Source: an uncultured Alistipes sp. (GTDB lineage: Bacteria; Bacteroidota; Bacteroidia; Bacteroidales; Rikenellaceae). Taken from it: 64,000 bases of DNA. This document shows, one piece after another, positions 19,333 through 28,015 of this stretch (within the stretch, counting starts at the first letter, position 1; every line of letters begins with the position of its first letter). Below the pieces are notes generated by a model. That model was given only the letters and a program-made list of their open reading frames with translations, was not told the origin of the DNA and did no database searches. The stretch is from the NCBI GenBank assembly GCA_944321965.1, contig CALUNH010000006.1, positions 1-64,000 on the forward strand. The letters are read 5' to 3'. The position numbers were made by a program, and so were the translations under genes.

Positions 19333-20553
19333 ATGGAAAACAACCCGATCGACCGACTGCTGCGCGACTACATCTCCGGACGGATCTCGCCCGAAGGGAT
19401 GCAGGAACTCGAAGCATGGAGCCGCGAGTCCGAAGAGAACCGCCAGATCCTCGACCTGATCGACGGCAACTCGGACCTCGGGAGCGAACTCTCGCGGATG
19501 TACCGCTACGACAAGGAGCGCGTCTGGCAGGCCATCTGCGAGGAGGACCGCCGCTACATGCGCCGCAAGCGCCTCTTCCGCACCGTGCGTGCGTGTGCCG
19601 CCGTCCTGCTGCTCATCGGGGTGTTCGTCAGCGGCGCCCTGCTCTACGAGGCCCGGGAACGCCTGGACCCCAACCGCAACCACCTGCCTACAACCGTCGA
19701 ACCCGGCACGCACCGCGCCGTACTGGAACTCTCCACCGGCGAGGTCGTCGCCCTGACGGACACGCTCCGCACCGAACTCCGCGAACGGAACATGCGCATC
19801 GAAATCGATGGCGACCGCATCGCCTACCGCGCCCCCGAAGCCTCCGAAACAAAGAAAAACACCGAATCCGCCCCGATGGAGGAGGTATTCAATACGGTCC
19901 GCGTACCCCAGGGCGGAGAGTACACGCTGACGCTCAGCGACGGAACCCGGGCCTGGATCAACGCCGGATCGAGCATCACCTATCCGCTGCATTTCGGCCG
20001 CGAACGCCGCGTCACGGTCTGCGGCGAGGTCTTCTTCGAGGTGGCCCACGACGCCCGGCACCCCTTCATCGTCTCGGCGGCCGGGATGGAAATGACCGTC
20101 CTCGGCACCTCGTTCAACGTCATGGCCTACGACGACGAACCCCGGGTGGAGACCACCCTGGTCACCGGATCGCTGCGCGTGGAGGCCAACGGATCGCAGG
20201 TCGTGCTCACTCCCGGGCAACAGGCCGGGGTGGAAAAGGCTTCGGGATTCCTCGACGTGAGGGAGGTCAACGTCGAAGCCTGCACGATGTGGCGCCGCGG
20301 ACTGCTGGTTTTCTACGAAGAGTCGCTGCGGTCGATCTGCCGCAAACTCGAACGCTGGTACGACGTGCGCATCGACACCTCGTCGCCCTCGCTCGACGGC
20401 GTGCTCTACACCGGAATGGTCAAACGCCACGAGACCCTCAACACCATCGCCGACCTGATGAACCTGACCAACGACGTGGTTTTCAGCCAGCAGGACGACG
20501 GCACGATCCGCGTAGTGCGGAAACCGCGGCCGAAAGCCCGGCCCGCCATATAA
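19333..20553 (+). CDS. FecR-family anti-sigma factor
   Basis: 406 residues from the ATG at 19333 (MENNPID). A cytosolic N-terminal sigma-binding segment comes first, then one membrane helix (about residues 85-105), a periplasmic FecR domain (VRVPQGGEYTLTLSDGTRAW, then GEVFFEVAHD) and a C-terminal DUF4974 domain. It holds the upstream sigma factor inactive until the STN domain of the SusC signals (established for FecR systems, inferred here). A run of nine G lies between its stop and susC. Confidence 0.93.
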   Translation: MENNPIDRLLRDYISGRISPEGMQELEAWSRESEENRQILDLIDGNSDLGSELSRMYRYDKERVWQAICEEDRRYMRRKRLFRTVRACAAVLLLIGVFVSGALLYEARERLDPNRNHLPTTVEPGTHRAVLELSTGEVVALTDTLRTELRERNMRIEIDGDRIAYRAPEASETKKNTESAPMEEVFNTVRVPQGGEYTLTLSDGTRAWINAGSSITYPLHFGRERRVTVCGEVFFEVAHDARHPFIVSAAGMEMTVLGTSFNVMAYDDEPRVETTLVTGSLRVEANGSQVVLTPGQQAGVEKASGFLDVREVNVEACTMWRRGLLVFYEESLRSICRKLERWYDVRIDTSSPSLDGVLYTGMVKRHETLNTIADLMNLTNDVVFSQQDDGTIRVVRKPRPKARPAI

Positions 20554-20673
20554 ACGGAGATACCCGTGACATCAGCGCCAAGAGGGGGGGGGTAAAGAAA
20601 ATCCCGGCCCTCGACAGGAGCGTCAATGGGTGGGGCCGAACCGACAAGAACCCAATGTTCCAGTTATAAAATA

Positions 20674-23600
20674 ATGCGTATGAAGAAACTTGCCTTACCG
20701 ACACCTCTTCTCCGAAGAGGTCTGAGGGCCGTCGTTCTGCTGCTGACGGCCGTCTCACTCTTCACGTTCCGGACAGCAAGCGCTCAGGAGGCGGACCACC
20801 CGAAAAAACGGATGTCCATCGCCATGACGAACGCATCGCTCGACGACGTTCTCCAGCAAATCAAACAGCAGACGGGATATCTGCTGCTCTACAACAGCAA
20901 CGAAATCAAAGCCGTCCGCGGAATCACGATAAACCGCCAGCAGGCGCCCGTTGAGGAGATCCTCCGCGAGGTGCTCAAAGGCTCGGGGTTTGACTTCTCG
21001 ATCAGCGAGGATACGATCGTCATCCGGCTCGGCGAGCGGCCCCTGAATTCCGCACCACAACGGGTTACGCTCACCGGGCGCGTCACCAACCGGGCAACCA
21101 AGGCCCCGATTCCGGGTGCCATGGTGCTGGTCAAGGGGACGACCGTCGGTACGACAACCGATGCCGACGGCCGCTACACGCTGCGCTTCCCGAAACGGCA
21201 GAATGTCGTCATTGCAGTGAGCTTCCTCGGCATGGAGAGCCGCGAAGTGGCCTACAACAACCAGACGGAACTCGACGTGCAGCTGCTCGACAAGGTGGAG
21301 AGCATCGACGACGTGGTGGTCACGGGCTATGCCCAGGTGCGCAAGGAGAGCTTCACGGGTAACACCACGCGAATCAGCCGCGAACAGATCGTCGAGGTAT
21401 CGCCCAAGCACATGATCGATGCCATCCAGGTCTTCGACCCCTCGTTCCGCATCGCCGAAAACATCTCCATGGGTTCGGACCCCAACTCGCTGCCCGAATT
21501 CTACATCCGCGGCCAGAACAGCATCACCACCGAACTGAACAACTCGGCCGACATCTCGCGCCAGAACCTCACGAACAACTCGAACCTGCCGATCTTCATC
21601 CTCGACGGCTTCGAGGTCGACGTCGAGAAGATCTACGACATGGACCCCATGCGCGTGCACTCAATCACGCTGCTCAAGGATGCCGCCGCGACGGTCCTCT
21701 ACGGTTCGCGCGCCGCGAACGGCGTGGTGGTGATCGAATCGCGCGCCCCGGAGGCCGGGAAGCTCCGCGTCTCGTACAACCTCACGGGAAGCGTCGAGAT
21801 CCCCGACCTGTCGGCCTACAACCTGATGAACGCCCGCGAGAAACTCCAGGCCGAGCTCGATGCCGGGCTCTACGCCTTCGATGCCTCGGACGTCACCGAG
21901 AACACCTACAACACCAACCAGACCTATTACCAGAAACTCAACGAGGTGAACCGCGGGGTGGATACCTACTGGCTCTCGAAGAACCTCCGCACGGCCCTCA
22001 ACCACCAGCACAGCATCTACATCGACGGCGGTGAGAACGACGTCCGCTGGGGCATCGAGCTCAAGTACGCCGGAAACAAGGGCGTCATGCGCGACTCGAA
22101 GCGCGACACCTACGGCGCCGGGCTCTTCCTCGACTACCGCATCGGGAAGTTCCAGATCATGAACCGCGCCTCGTACGACGCAAACAATTCGAGCGATTCG
22201 CCCTACAGCTTCTCGCAGTTCTCGCACATGCTGCCCTACAACGTCCCGATCGACGAAACCACGGGCAAGTACCTCCAGAACCTGCGCTTCGGCTACTCGA
22301 CGCTCAACCCGCTCTACGAGCGCGAATACCTCAACAACTTCAACCGCAGCAACTACCGCACCCTGCAGGACAATTTCGCCGTCAACTTCTACGCCACGCC
22401 GCACTTCACGGCCAAGGCGTGGATCACGCTCAGCCAGCGCAACTACGAGTCGCGCGTCTTCGTCGACCCGCTCTCGTCGTCGAACAGCGCCTTCGCCACG
22501 CCCCAGGAGCTCGGGTCGCTCTCGGTCAACGGTTCGGACACCTTCTCCTACGACGCGAACCTGCTGTTCATGTACAACCGCAACTTCAACAAGCACTTCC
22601 TGAACTTCTCGCTCGGCGGAAACGCCGTGGAGAACAGCTACACGGTCAACAATATCAAGTACATCGGTTTCTCGACCGGCGCCCTCAATTCGCCCAACGA
22701 CGCCGCCCAGGTCGACGGGAAACCCTCGGAATCGAAAAACAAGACCCGGCTGGTAGGTATGTTCCTCTCGGGCAACTACACCTATGACGACATCTACCTG
22801 TTGGACCTTTCGGTGCGTATGGACGGTTCGTCGGAGTTCGGGTCCGACAACCGCGTGGCTCCGTTCTGGGCCGTGGGCGCCGGTATCAACATCCACAACT
22901 ACAAGTTCCTGCGCGAACACCCCTGGCTGAGCCGCCTGAAGATCCGCGGCACGATCGGTACGGTCGGAAAGGTCGGATACGCCGCCTACTCGGCCCGCTC
23001 GACCTACACCACCTCCTCCACGTCGGACTGGTACTCGACCGGCGCCGGACACATCCTCTACTACATGGGCAACCCCAACCTCGGCTGGGAGAAGACCCGC
23101 ATCGCCGATATCGGTCTCGAACTCGGATTCTTCAAGGACCGCCTGCTCTTCAAGGCCAGCTACTACGACAAGAAGACCATCGACCAGATTACCGACGTGA
23201 CGATCCCCTCCTCGTCGGGATTCACGAGCTACAAGGACAATCTCGGCGAGGTGAGCAACCGCGGTTTCGAACTCGACCTGCGTTACAACTTCTACCGCAC
23301 GAAGAATCTGGAGATGACCATTTTCGGGAACATGGCCCACAACAAGAACAGGATCGTCAAGATCAACGACGCACTGCGGGCCTACAACGAACTGGTGCAG
23401 AAGCAGTATGAGGATTACGACGACAACTCCACGCAGAGCAAGTACGCCCAGACCTACACGCAGTATGTCGAGGGAGGCTCGATCTATGCGATCTACGGCA
23501 TGAAGTCGCTGGGCATCAACCCCGCCAACGGCAAGGAGGTCTACCTGCGCCCCGACGGCACGATCACCTACGAGTGGAATGCCGCCGACCAGGTCGAGAT

Positions 23601-24069
23601 CGGCAACACGGAGCCGTGGGCCCAGGGCTCCTTCGGACTGAACGCCCGCTGGAAGAACATCTCGCTCTTCGCCACGTTCCTCTACGAATTCGGCGGACAG
23701 CGCTACAACTCCACGCTGGTCAACCAGGTCGAAAACGCCAACCTCGAACGCTACAACGTCGACCGCCGCGTCTCGACCGACCGCTGGATCAACCCCGGCG
23801 ACGTCACCCCGCTGAAGGACATCAAGGACCGCACGATGGTGACACGACCCACATCGCGCTTCATCCAGGACTACAATACCCTGCAGTTCAATTCGCTGTC
23901 GATCAGCTACGACTTCCCCTCGAAGCTCGTGAAGCGCTGGGGCCTGGGCATGTTGCGCCTGACGGCCAACATCGAGGATCTGGGTTACTACAGTACCGTC
24001 CTCCAGGAGCGCGGTCTGGACTACCCCTACTCGCGCACGATCAACTTCACGCTCAATCTCACCTTCTAA
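20674..24069 (+). CDS. SusC-type TonB-dependent transporter with STN domain
   Basis: 1131 residues from the ATG at 20674 (another ATG two codons later). Order: signal peptide ending in TASAQ, STN signalling domain (about residues 32-105), CarboxypepD-like beta domain (about 127-210), plug with the SusC/RagA signature (VVVTGYAQVRKESFTG) and a 22-strand barrel ending in aromatic NFTLNLTF. It imports oligomers across the outer membrane with energy from TonB. The STN domain links uptake to the FecR/ECF pair. The substrate is unknown; neighbouring proteases suggest peptides. Confidence 0.95.
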   Translation: MRMKKLALPTPLLRRGLRAVVLLLTAVSLFTFRTASAQEADHPKKRMSIAMTNASLDDVLQQIKQQTGYLLLYNSNEIKAVRGITINRQQAPVEEILREVLKGSGFDFSISEDTIVIRLGERPLNSAPQRVTLTGRVTNRATKAPIPGAMVLVKGTTVGTTTDADGRYTLRFPKRQNVVIAVSFLGMESREVAYNNQTELDVQLLDKVESIDDVVVTGYAQVRKESFTGNTTRISREQIVEVSPKHMIDAIQVFDPSFRIAENISMGSDPNSLPEFYIRGQNSITTELNNSADISRQNLTNNSNLPIFILDGFEVDVEKIYDMDPMRVHSITLLKDAAATVLYGSRAANGVVVIESRAPEAGKLRVSYNLTGSVEIPDLSAYNLMNAREKLQAELDAGLYAFDASDVTENTYNTNQTYYQKLNEVNRGVDTYWLSKNLRTALNHQHSIYIDGGENDVRWGIELKYAGNKGVMRDSKRDTYGAGLFLDYRIGKFQIMNRASYDANNSSDSPYSFSQFSHMLPYNVPIDETTGKYLQNLRFGYSTLNPLYEREYLNNFNRSNYRTLQDNFAVNFYATPHFTAKAWITLSQRNYESRVFVDPLSSSNSAFATPQELGSLSVNGSDTFSYDANLLFMYNRNFNKHFLNFSLGGNAVENSYTVNNIKYIGFSTGALNSPNDAAQVDGKPSESKNKTRLVGMFLSGNYTYDDIYLLDLSVRMDGSSEFGSDNRVAPFWAVGAGINIHNYKFLREHPWLSRLKIRGTIGTVGKVGYAAYSARSTYTTSSTSDWYSTGAGHILYYMGNPNLGWEKTRIADIGLELGFFKDRLLFKASYYDKKTIDQITDVTIPSSSGFTSYKDNLGEVSNRGFELDLRYNFYRTKNLEMTIFGNMAHNKNRIVKINDALRAYNELVQKQYEDYDDNSTQSKYAQTYTQYVEGGSIYAIYGMKSLGINPANGKEVYLRPDGTITYEWNAADQVEIGNTEPWAQGSFGLNARWKNISLFATFLYEFGGQRYNSTLVNQVENANLERYNVDRRVSTDRWINPGDVTPLKDIKDRTMVTRPTSRFIQDYNTLQFNSLSISYDFPSKLVKRWGLGMLRLTANIEDLGYYSTVLQERGLDYPYSRTINFTLNLTF

Positions 24070-24081
24070 ATCCGTTTCCGC

Positions 24082-25605
24082 ATGAAAACAATCATCAACA
24101 TACTTCTTTCCGGTTCGGCCCTGCTGCTCTCGGCCTCGTGCAGCAAGTGGCTCGACATCATGCCGCAGGGCATGACCACCGAGGAGAACCTCTTCAGCGA
24201 CTACTCCGGATACCGCTCGGCCCTGAACGGCATCTACCAGCAGATGTCCTCCGCACCGCTCTACGGTCGCGAGCTCTCCTGGGGTTTCACGAGCGCCCTG
24301 GCACAATACTACGACTTCGGATCGATGAGCACCTCGCAGCTCTACACCTACACCGAGAAACTCGACTATGAAAACAAGGAGGTCCTCGATTACCTGGAGA
24401 ACATCTGGCAGACGGCCTACAACACCATTGCCAACTGCAATGCGCTGATCGCCCACGTCTCCGAGGCCGATCCCGAGATCTTCCCCTACTCCGAAAGCGG
24501 CGAGCGGGAGATGATCTACGGCGAGGCGCTGGCGGCCCGGGCACTGATGCACTTCGAGATGCTGCGTCTCTTCGCCGCGGCTCCGGTCGTCGACCGCACC
24601 TCGAAGGCCATCCCCTACTCGACGAGCTATCCCGACCGGGTCCCGACGCGCTACACCACCGAAGAGGTCCTGGAGAAGATCGTCGCTGATCTGGAGGCAG
24701 CACTTCCGCTGCTGGAGATCAACGACCGGAACCTCGACGCCCTGAAAAGCGCTTCGACGCGCTTCATCTCGAACGATTCGCGCGGCCTGTTCTTCGGCTA
24801 CCGCGGCACCCGGCTCCACTACTGGGCCGTCAAGGCGCTGCTGGCCCGGGTCTACATGTACGCCTGCGACTATGAGAAGGCGCTGGAGACGGCTACCGAG
24901 GTCTACGAGAGCTGCATCGACTGGTTTCCTCTGACGACCTATTCGATGGCCGGGGATGTCGAAGGGGCCGTAAAGCTCTACGACGACATCATCTTCGCCT
25001 CCTATAACCAGTATCTGACCCAGAACTACAACGACGTGATGCTTTCGAGCCTGGGTTCGACCTCGAACTTCATCCTGGCGCTGCGCAACCCCATCGGACG
25101 TTTCTCCACGTCGACCGACCGGAATTACGACGTACGGTTCGCCTACTGTATCAACCAGCCCGATGCCGAGCAGCAGCCCGATCTCTACACCTCGAGCAAA
25201 TACGTGCTCTACACCAGTGCCGGAGGTTCGGACGTCGACTATACGGGCAACGACACTCAGGGAGCGCTCATTCCGGTCATCCGCATGTCAGAGATCATCA
25301 TGATCATGGCCGAATGCAAGGCCCGCGGCTACGGCGGAGGCAGTGTTGCCGAAGCGGTCAGCCTGCTCAGCGAGGGGGTCTGCGAGGAGCGTTACCGACG
25401 CAGCGGCGCCATCTCCGCGGATGATTTCAACGGATTCATGGAGCGGCTCGACATGGAGATGTGGAAGGAGAACATCGGCGAAGGGCAGTACTTCTTCTTC
25501 CTGAAGCGTCTGAACAGCCCGACCCTGGTCAGCACCACGCAAACCATTCAGATGGAAGGCAAATACGTCTTCGACATTCCCGACAGCGAAACGAACCTAA
25601 ACTAA
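24082..25605 (+). CDS. SusD/RagB-type substrate-binding lipoprotein
   Basis: 507 residues, 12 nt after susC. The signal sequence ends in SASC, placing it on the cell surface as the lid of the SusC channel. N-terminal CSKWLDIMPQG with the TTEENLFSDYSGYRSALNGIY segment and TPR-like helices (NALIAHVSEADP, EALAARALMHFEMLRLF) are typical of the family. It captures the substrate and hands it to SusC. Confidence 0.94.
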   Translation: MKTIINILLSGSALLLSASCSKWLDIMPQGMTTEENLFSDYSGYRSALNGIYQQMSSAPLYGRELSWGFTSALAQYYDFGSMSTSQLYTYTEKLDYENKEVLDYLENIWQTAYNTIANCNALIAHVSEADPEIFPYSESGEREMIYGEALAARALMHFEMLRLFAAAPVVDRTSKAIPYSTSYPDRVPTRYTTEEVLEKIVADLEAALPLLEINDRNLDALKSASTRFISNDSRGLFFGYRGTRLHYWAVKALLARVYMYACDYEKALETATEVYESCIDWFPLTTYSMAGDVEGAVKLYDDIIFASYNQYLTQNYNDVMLSSLGSTSNFILALRNPIGRFSTSTDRNYDVRFAYCINQPDAEQQPDLYTSSKYVLYTSAGGSDVDYTGNDTQGALIPVIRMSEIIMIMAECKARGYGGGSVAEAVSLLSEGVCEERYRRSGAISADDFNGFMERLDMEMWKENIGEGQYFFFLKRLNSPTLVSTTQTIQMEGKYVFDIPDSETNLN

Positions 25606-25614
25606 TACGTACCC

Positions 25615-26316
25615 ATGAAAAAAACGATCATATTTGCATTCGCAGCAGCGCTGCTCGGCGCCGGAGGCTGCTCCGAACAGGGGCTTCCGACCTACGGCGA
25701 CGGCCATTACGTCTACTTCGCGGAGAAATCCGACGAAATCGTGCGTTTCTCGTTCAAGACCACCCCGGGAGAGGATACGCGGACGATCCGCCTGGGCGTG
25801 GAGACCGTAACCCGCACGACCGACCGGACGATGAGCTACCGGTTGGAGATCGACCCCGAGAAGACCACAGCACCCTCCGAAGCCTACGATCTGGACCCGA
25901 ATCCGGTGATCCCGGCCGGGATGTTCACCGGCGAGACCTACGTTACGGTCCACCGCACGGCGGTCATGGACGAAAAGGAGGTTGATATCGCCGTGCGCAT
26001 CGTCGAGGGCGGGGACTTCCTCCCGGGTCCCACGACCAACTGCCTGCGCATCATCCGCGTATCGAACATCATCTCCCAGCCCGACTGGTGGAATCAGGAT
26101 TTCGCCGACGCCTTCCTGGGAACCTACTCCAACAAGAAGTACGAGGAGTTCATCAAGGCGACGGGCGTGAGCGACCTCTCGGAGATGGACAACAGCGAAA
26201 TTACGGCCCTGTGCCGCGAATTCGTCTACTACCTGCGCGAACAGCGCGACCTGGGCAACGAAATCTTCGATGAAGACAGCAGCTCGATGCTCGACGGAAT
26301 CAATATCAACGCTTAA
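25615..26316 (+). CDS. DUF4843 lipoprotein
   Basis: 233 residues. The lipoprotein signal ends in GGC (Cys20) and a beta-rich body follows, matching the DUF4843 family that sits behind SusD in many Bacteroidota loci. It is probably surface-exposed and part of the SusCD assembly; the role is not established. Nine nucleotides separate it from susD. Confidence 0.82.
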   Translation: MKKTIIFAFAAALLGAGGCSEQGLPTYGDGHYVYFAEKSDEIVRFSFKTTPGEDTRTIRLGVETVTRTTDRTMSYRLEIDPEKTTAPSEAYDLDPNPVIPAGMFTGETYVTVHRTAVMDEKEVDIAVRIVEGGDFLPGPTTNCLRIIRVSNIISQPDWWNQDFADAFLGTYSNKKYEEFIKATGVSDLSEMDNSEITALCREFVYYLREQRDLGNEIFDEDSSSMLDGININA

Positions 26317-26330
26317 TTCGAATGCAGCAC

Positions 26331-27998
26331 ATGAAAAGATACGTCAAACTTCTGACAGCACTCCTCGCAGGCATCTTTCTGACCACGGCCTGCTACGAGG
26401 ACAAGGGCAATTATGACTACTCCACGACGGGCGACGACATCCTCGTCTACCGCATGGACACGATGAAGAGCGTGCGCCTGACGTGGTCCTACGACGAGAA
26501 GATCGTCATCGAACCCGGTTACCGGTTCCTTCACGAAGGGGTTGCGGAGAGTGACCTGGCCTACGAGTGGAGCATCGACGGGAAGGTCGTCTCCGAGGAG
26601 CGGATCCTGGAGATCGACCCGCTGCGCGTCGGGCGTCATGCAGGCTCCTTCACGGTGATCGACACCGGGCGCGGCATCCGTTACAGCACGATCTTTACGC
26701 TGGTCGTCACCTCGTCGTTCGCCGAAGGGTGGTTCATTCTCTCGGACGACGGCGGGCAGTCGCTGCTGAGCTACATCAACCTGGTCGACGCCACGACCCC
26801 CGGGGAACTCGTGCGCGACGTCTACGGCGACGTGAACGGCGAACCGTTAGGCTCCGATCCGCGCAAGATCCGCCTCGTGGCCTACGACGGAGGCACGCCG
26901 ACCTACGAATGGGAGGTGCTCCAGGGCAGCGGCAGCGTCAGCATCGATCAGGCCACGATCACGAAGGTCACCGACATCAATACGGAGTTCATCGGCGGCG
27001 CGGCTCCCGAAGGATTCGTGCCGGTGGACGGTTTCCAGCGTGACGGCGGTTCGATCCTGCTCTCGAAGGACGGCAAGGTCTACCAGCGCGACTTCAGTTT
27101 CTACAACGACTATCCCGTGGCGCATTCGGGCAAGTACGGCACCACGCCGGTCTACTTCGACGGCGGCATGGAGATCGCGCTCATGAACGGATTCGACCAC
27201 TTCACCAACAAGTCCTACGGACACATTCCCTTCGCGTTGCTCTACGACCGGCAGAACAACCGGCTGCTGAGCGTCTACGGCTTCAATGTCAAGGGCAACA
27301 TCGCCAGCGAGTTCGGAACGTTCCGCGCCGTGCGGATCCCCGAATCGGCATCCGTGCAGCCCGGCGATGCGGACCCCGAATCGGGACTGGCGTTCCCGGA
27401 CGTCGCCGATTTGGGCGACTACACGGTCGAGGCGATGGGTGCCCGGGTGACCTACGCCACGGTCGGAGTAGCGACCACCTCGACCAACATTCTGCTGCTC
27501 AAGGGCAAAACCGACGGGAAATACTACCTGTTGTCGTTCGACTACAAGATGAACAGCGAAACGTCGGTGGCCATTGCGCTGAACTGGTTCCGGGCGCTGC
27601 CCGAGGTCGAAGGCTTCGGCGCCGAAAGCCTCTTCGAGGTGTGCATCGGCGGCAACGAGGTGCTCTTCTTCACGGCCGGAACGAACAACAACACGCTCTA
27701 TGCCTACGACCTGGTAGCGGGCACCGCCACGGCAGTCTACACGGCTCCGGGGCAGATCACGGCCATGCGTCCGGGTGTGGTCGACATCCCCTCGATGTAT
27801 GCAGCCTACGCCAAAACGGTCTACAAGGACCGGATGCTGCTCGGCACGGAGTCGGGTCAGCTCGTGCTGCTGGATATCTCGGAGGAGGCCGTCACGGCGG
27901 GCAGCACGCCCGAAATCGCCTCGTTCTCCGGACTGGGCAAGGTCGTGGACATGGATTTCTACGTAGCGAAGAACCCCTACTGCTATTTCGGATTCTAA
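26331..27998 (+). CDS. PKD-like family lipoprotein
   Basis: 555 residues from the ATG at 26331 (an ATG at 26322 would add three). The signal ends in TTACYED. The N-terminal half has PKD/Ig-like character (YRFLHEGVAESDLAYEWSIDG) and the C-terminal half repeats beta segments resembling a propeller. This family travels with DUF4843 and SusCD; it is probably a surface accessory binding protein. The ligand is unknown. Confidence 0.82.
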   Translation: MKRYVKLLTALLAGIFLTTACYEDKGNYDYSTTGDDILVYRMDTMKSVRLTWSYDEKIVIEPGYRFLHEGVAESDLAYEWSIDGKVVSEERILEIDPLRVGRHAGSFTVIDTGRGIRYSTIFTLVVTSSFAEGWFILSDDGGQSLLSYINLVDATTPGELVRDVYGDVNGEPLGSDPRKIRLVAYDGGTPTYEWEVLQGSGSVSIDQATITKVTDINTEFIGGAAPEGFVPVDGFQRDGGSILLSKDGKVYQRDFSFYNDYPVAHSGKYGTTPVYFDGGMEIALMNGFDHFTNKSYGHIPFALLYDRQNNRLLSVYGFNVKGNIASEFGTFRAVRIPESASVQPGDADPESGLAFPDVADLGDYTVEAMGARVTYATVGVATTSTNILLLKGKTDGKYYLLSFDYKMNSETSVAIALNWFRALPEVEGFGAESLFEVCIGGNEVLFFTAGTNNNTLYAYDLVAGTATAVYTAPGQITAMRPGVVDIPSMYAAYAKTVYKDRMLLGTESGQLVLLDISEEAVTAGSTPEIASFSGLGKVVDMDFYVAKNPYCYFGF

Positions 27999-28015
27999 CC
28001 GTTTAATCACGCGAT

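Noticed and set aside
21661-24819. Long antisense frame (1052 codons) over susC/susD
   Set aside because: Shadow of SusC and SusD coding DNA; Val/Arg/Asp-rich and without any recognisable motif.
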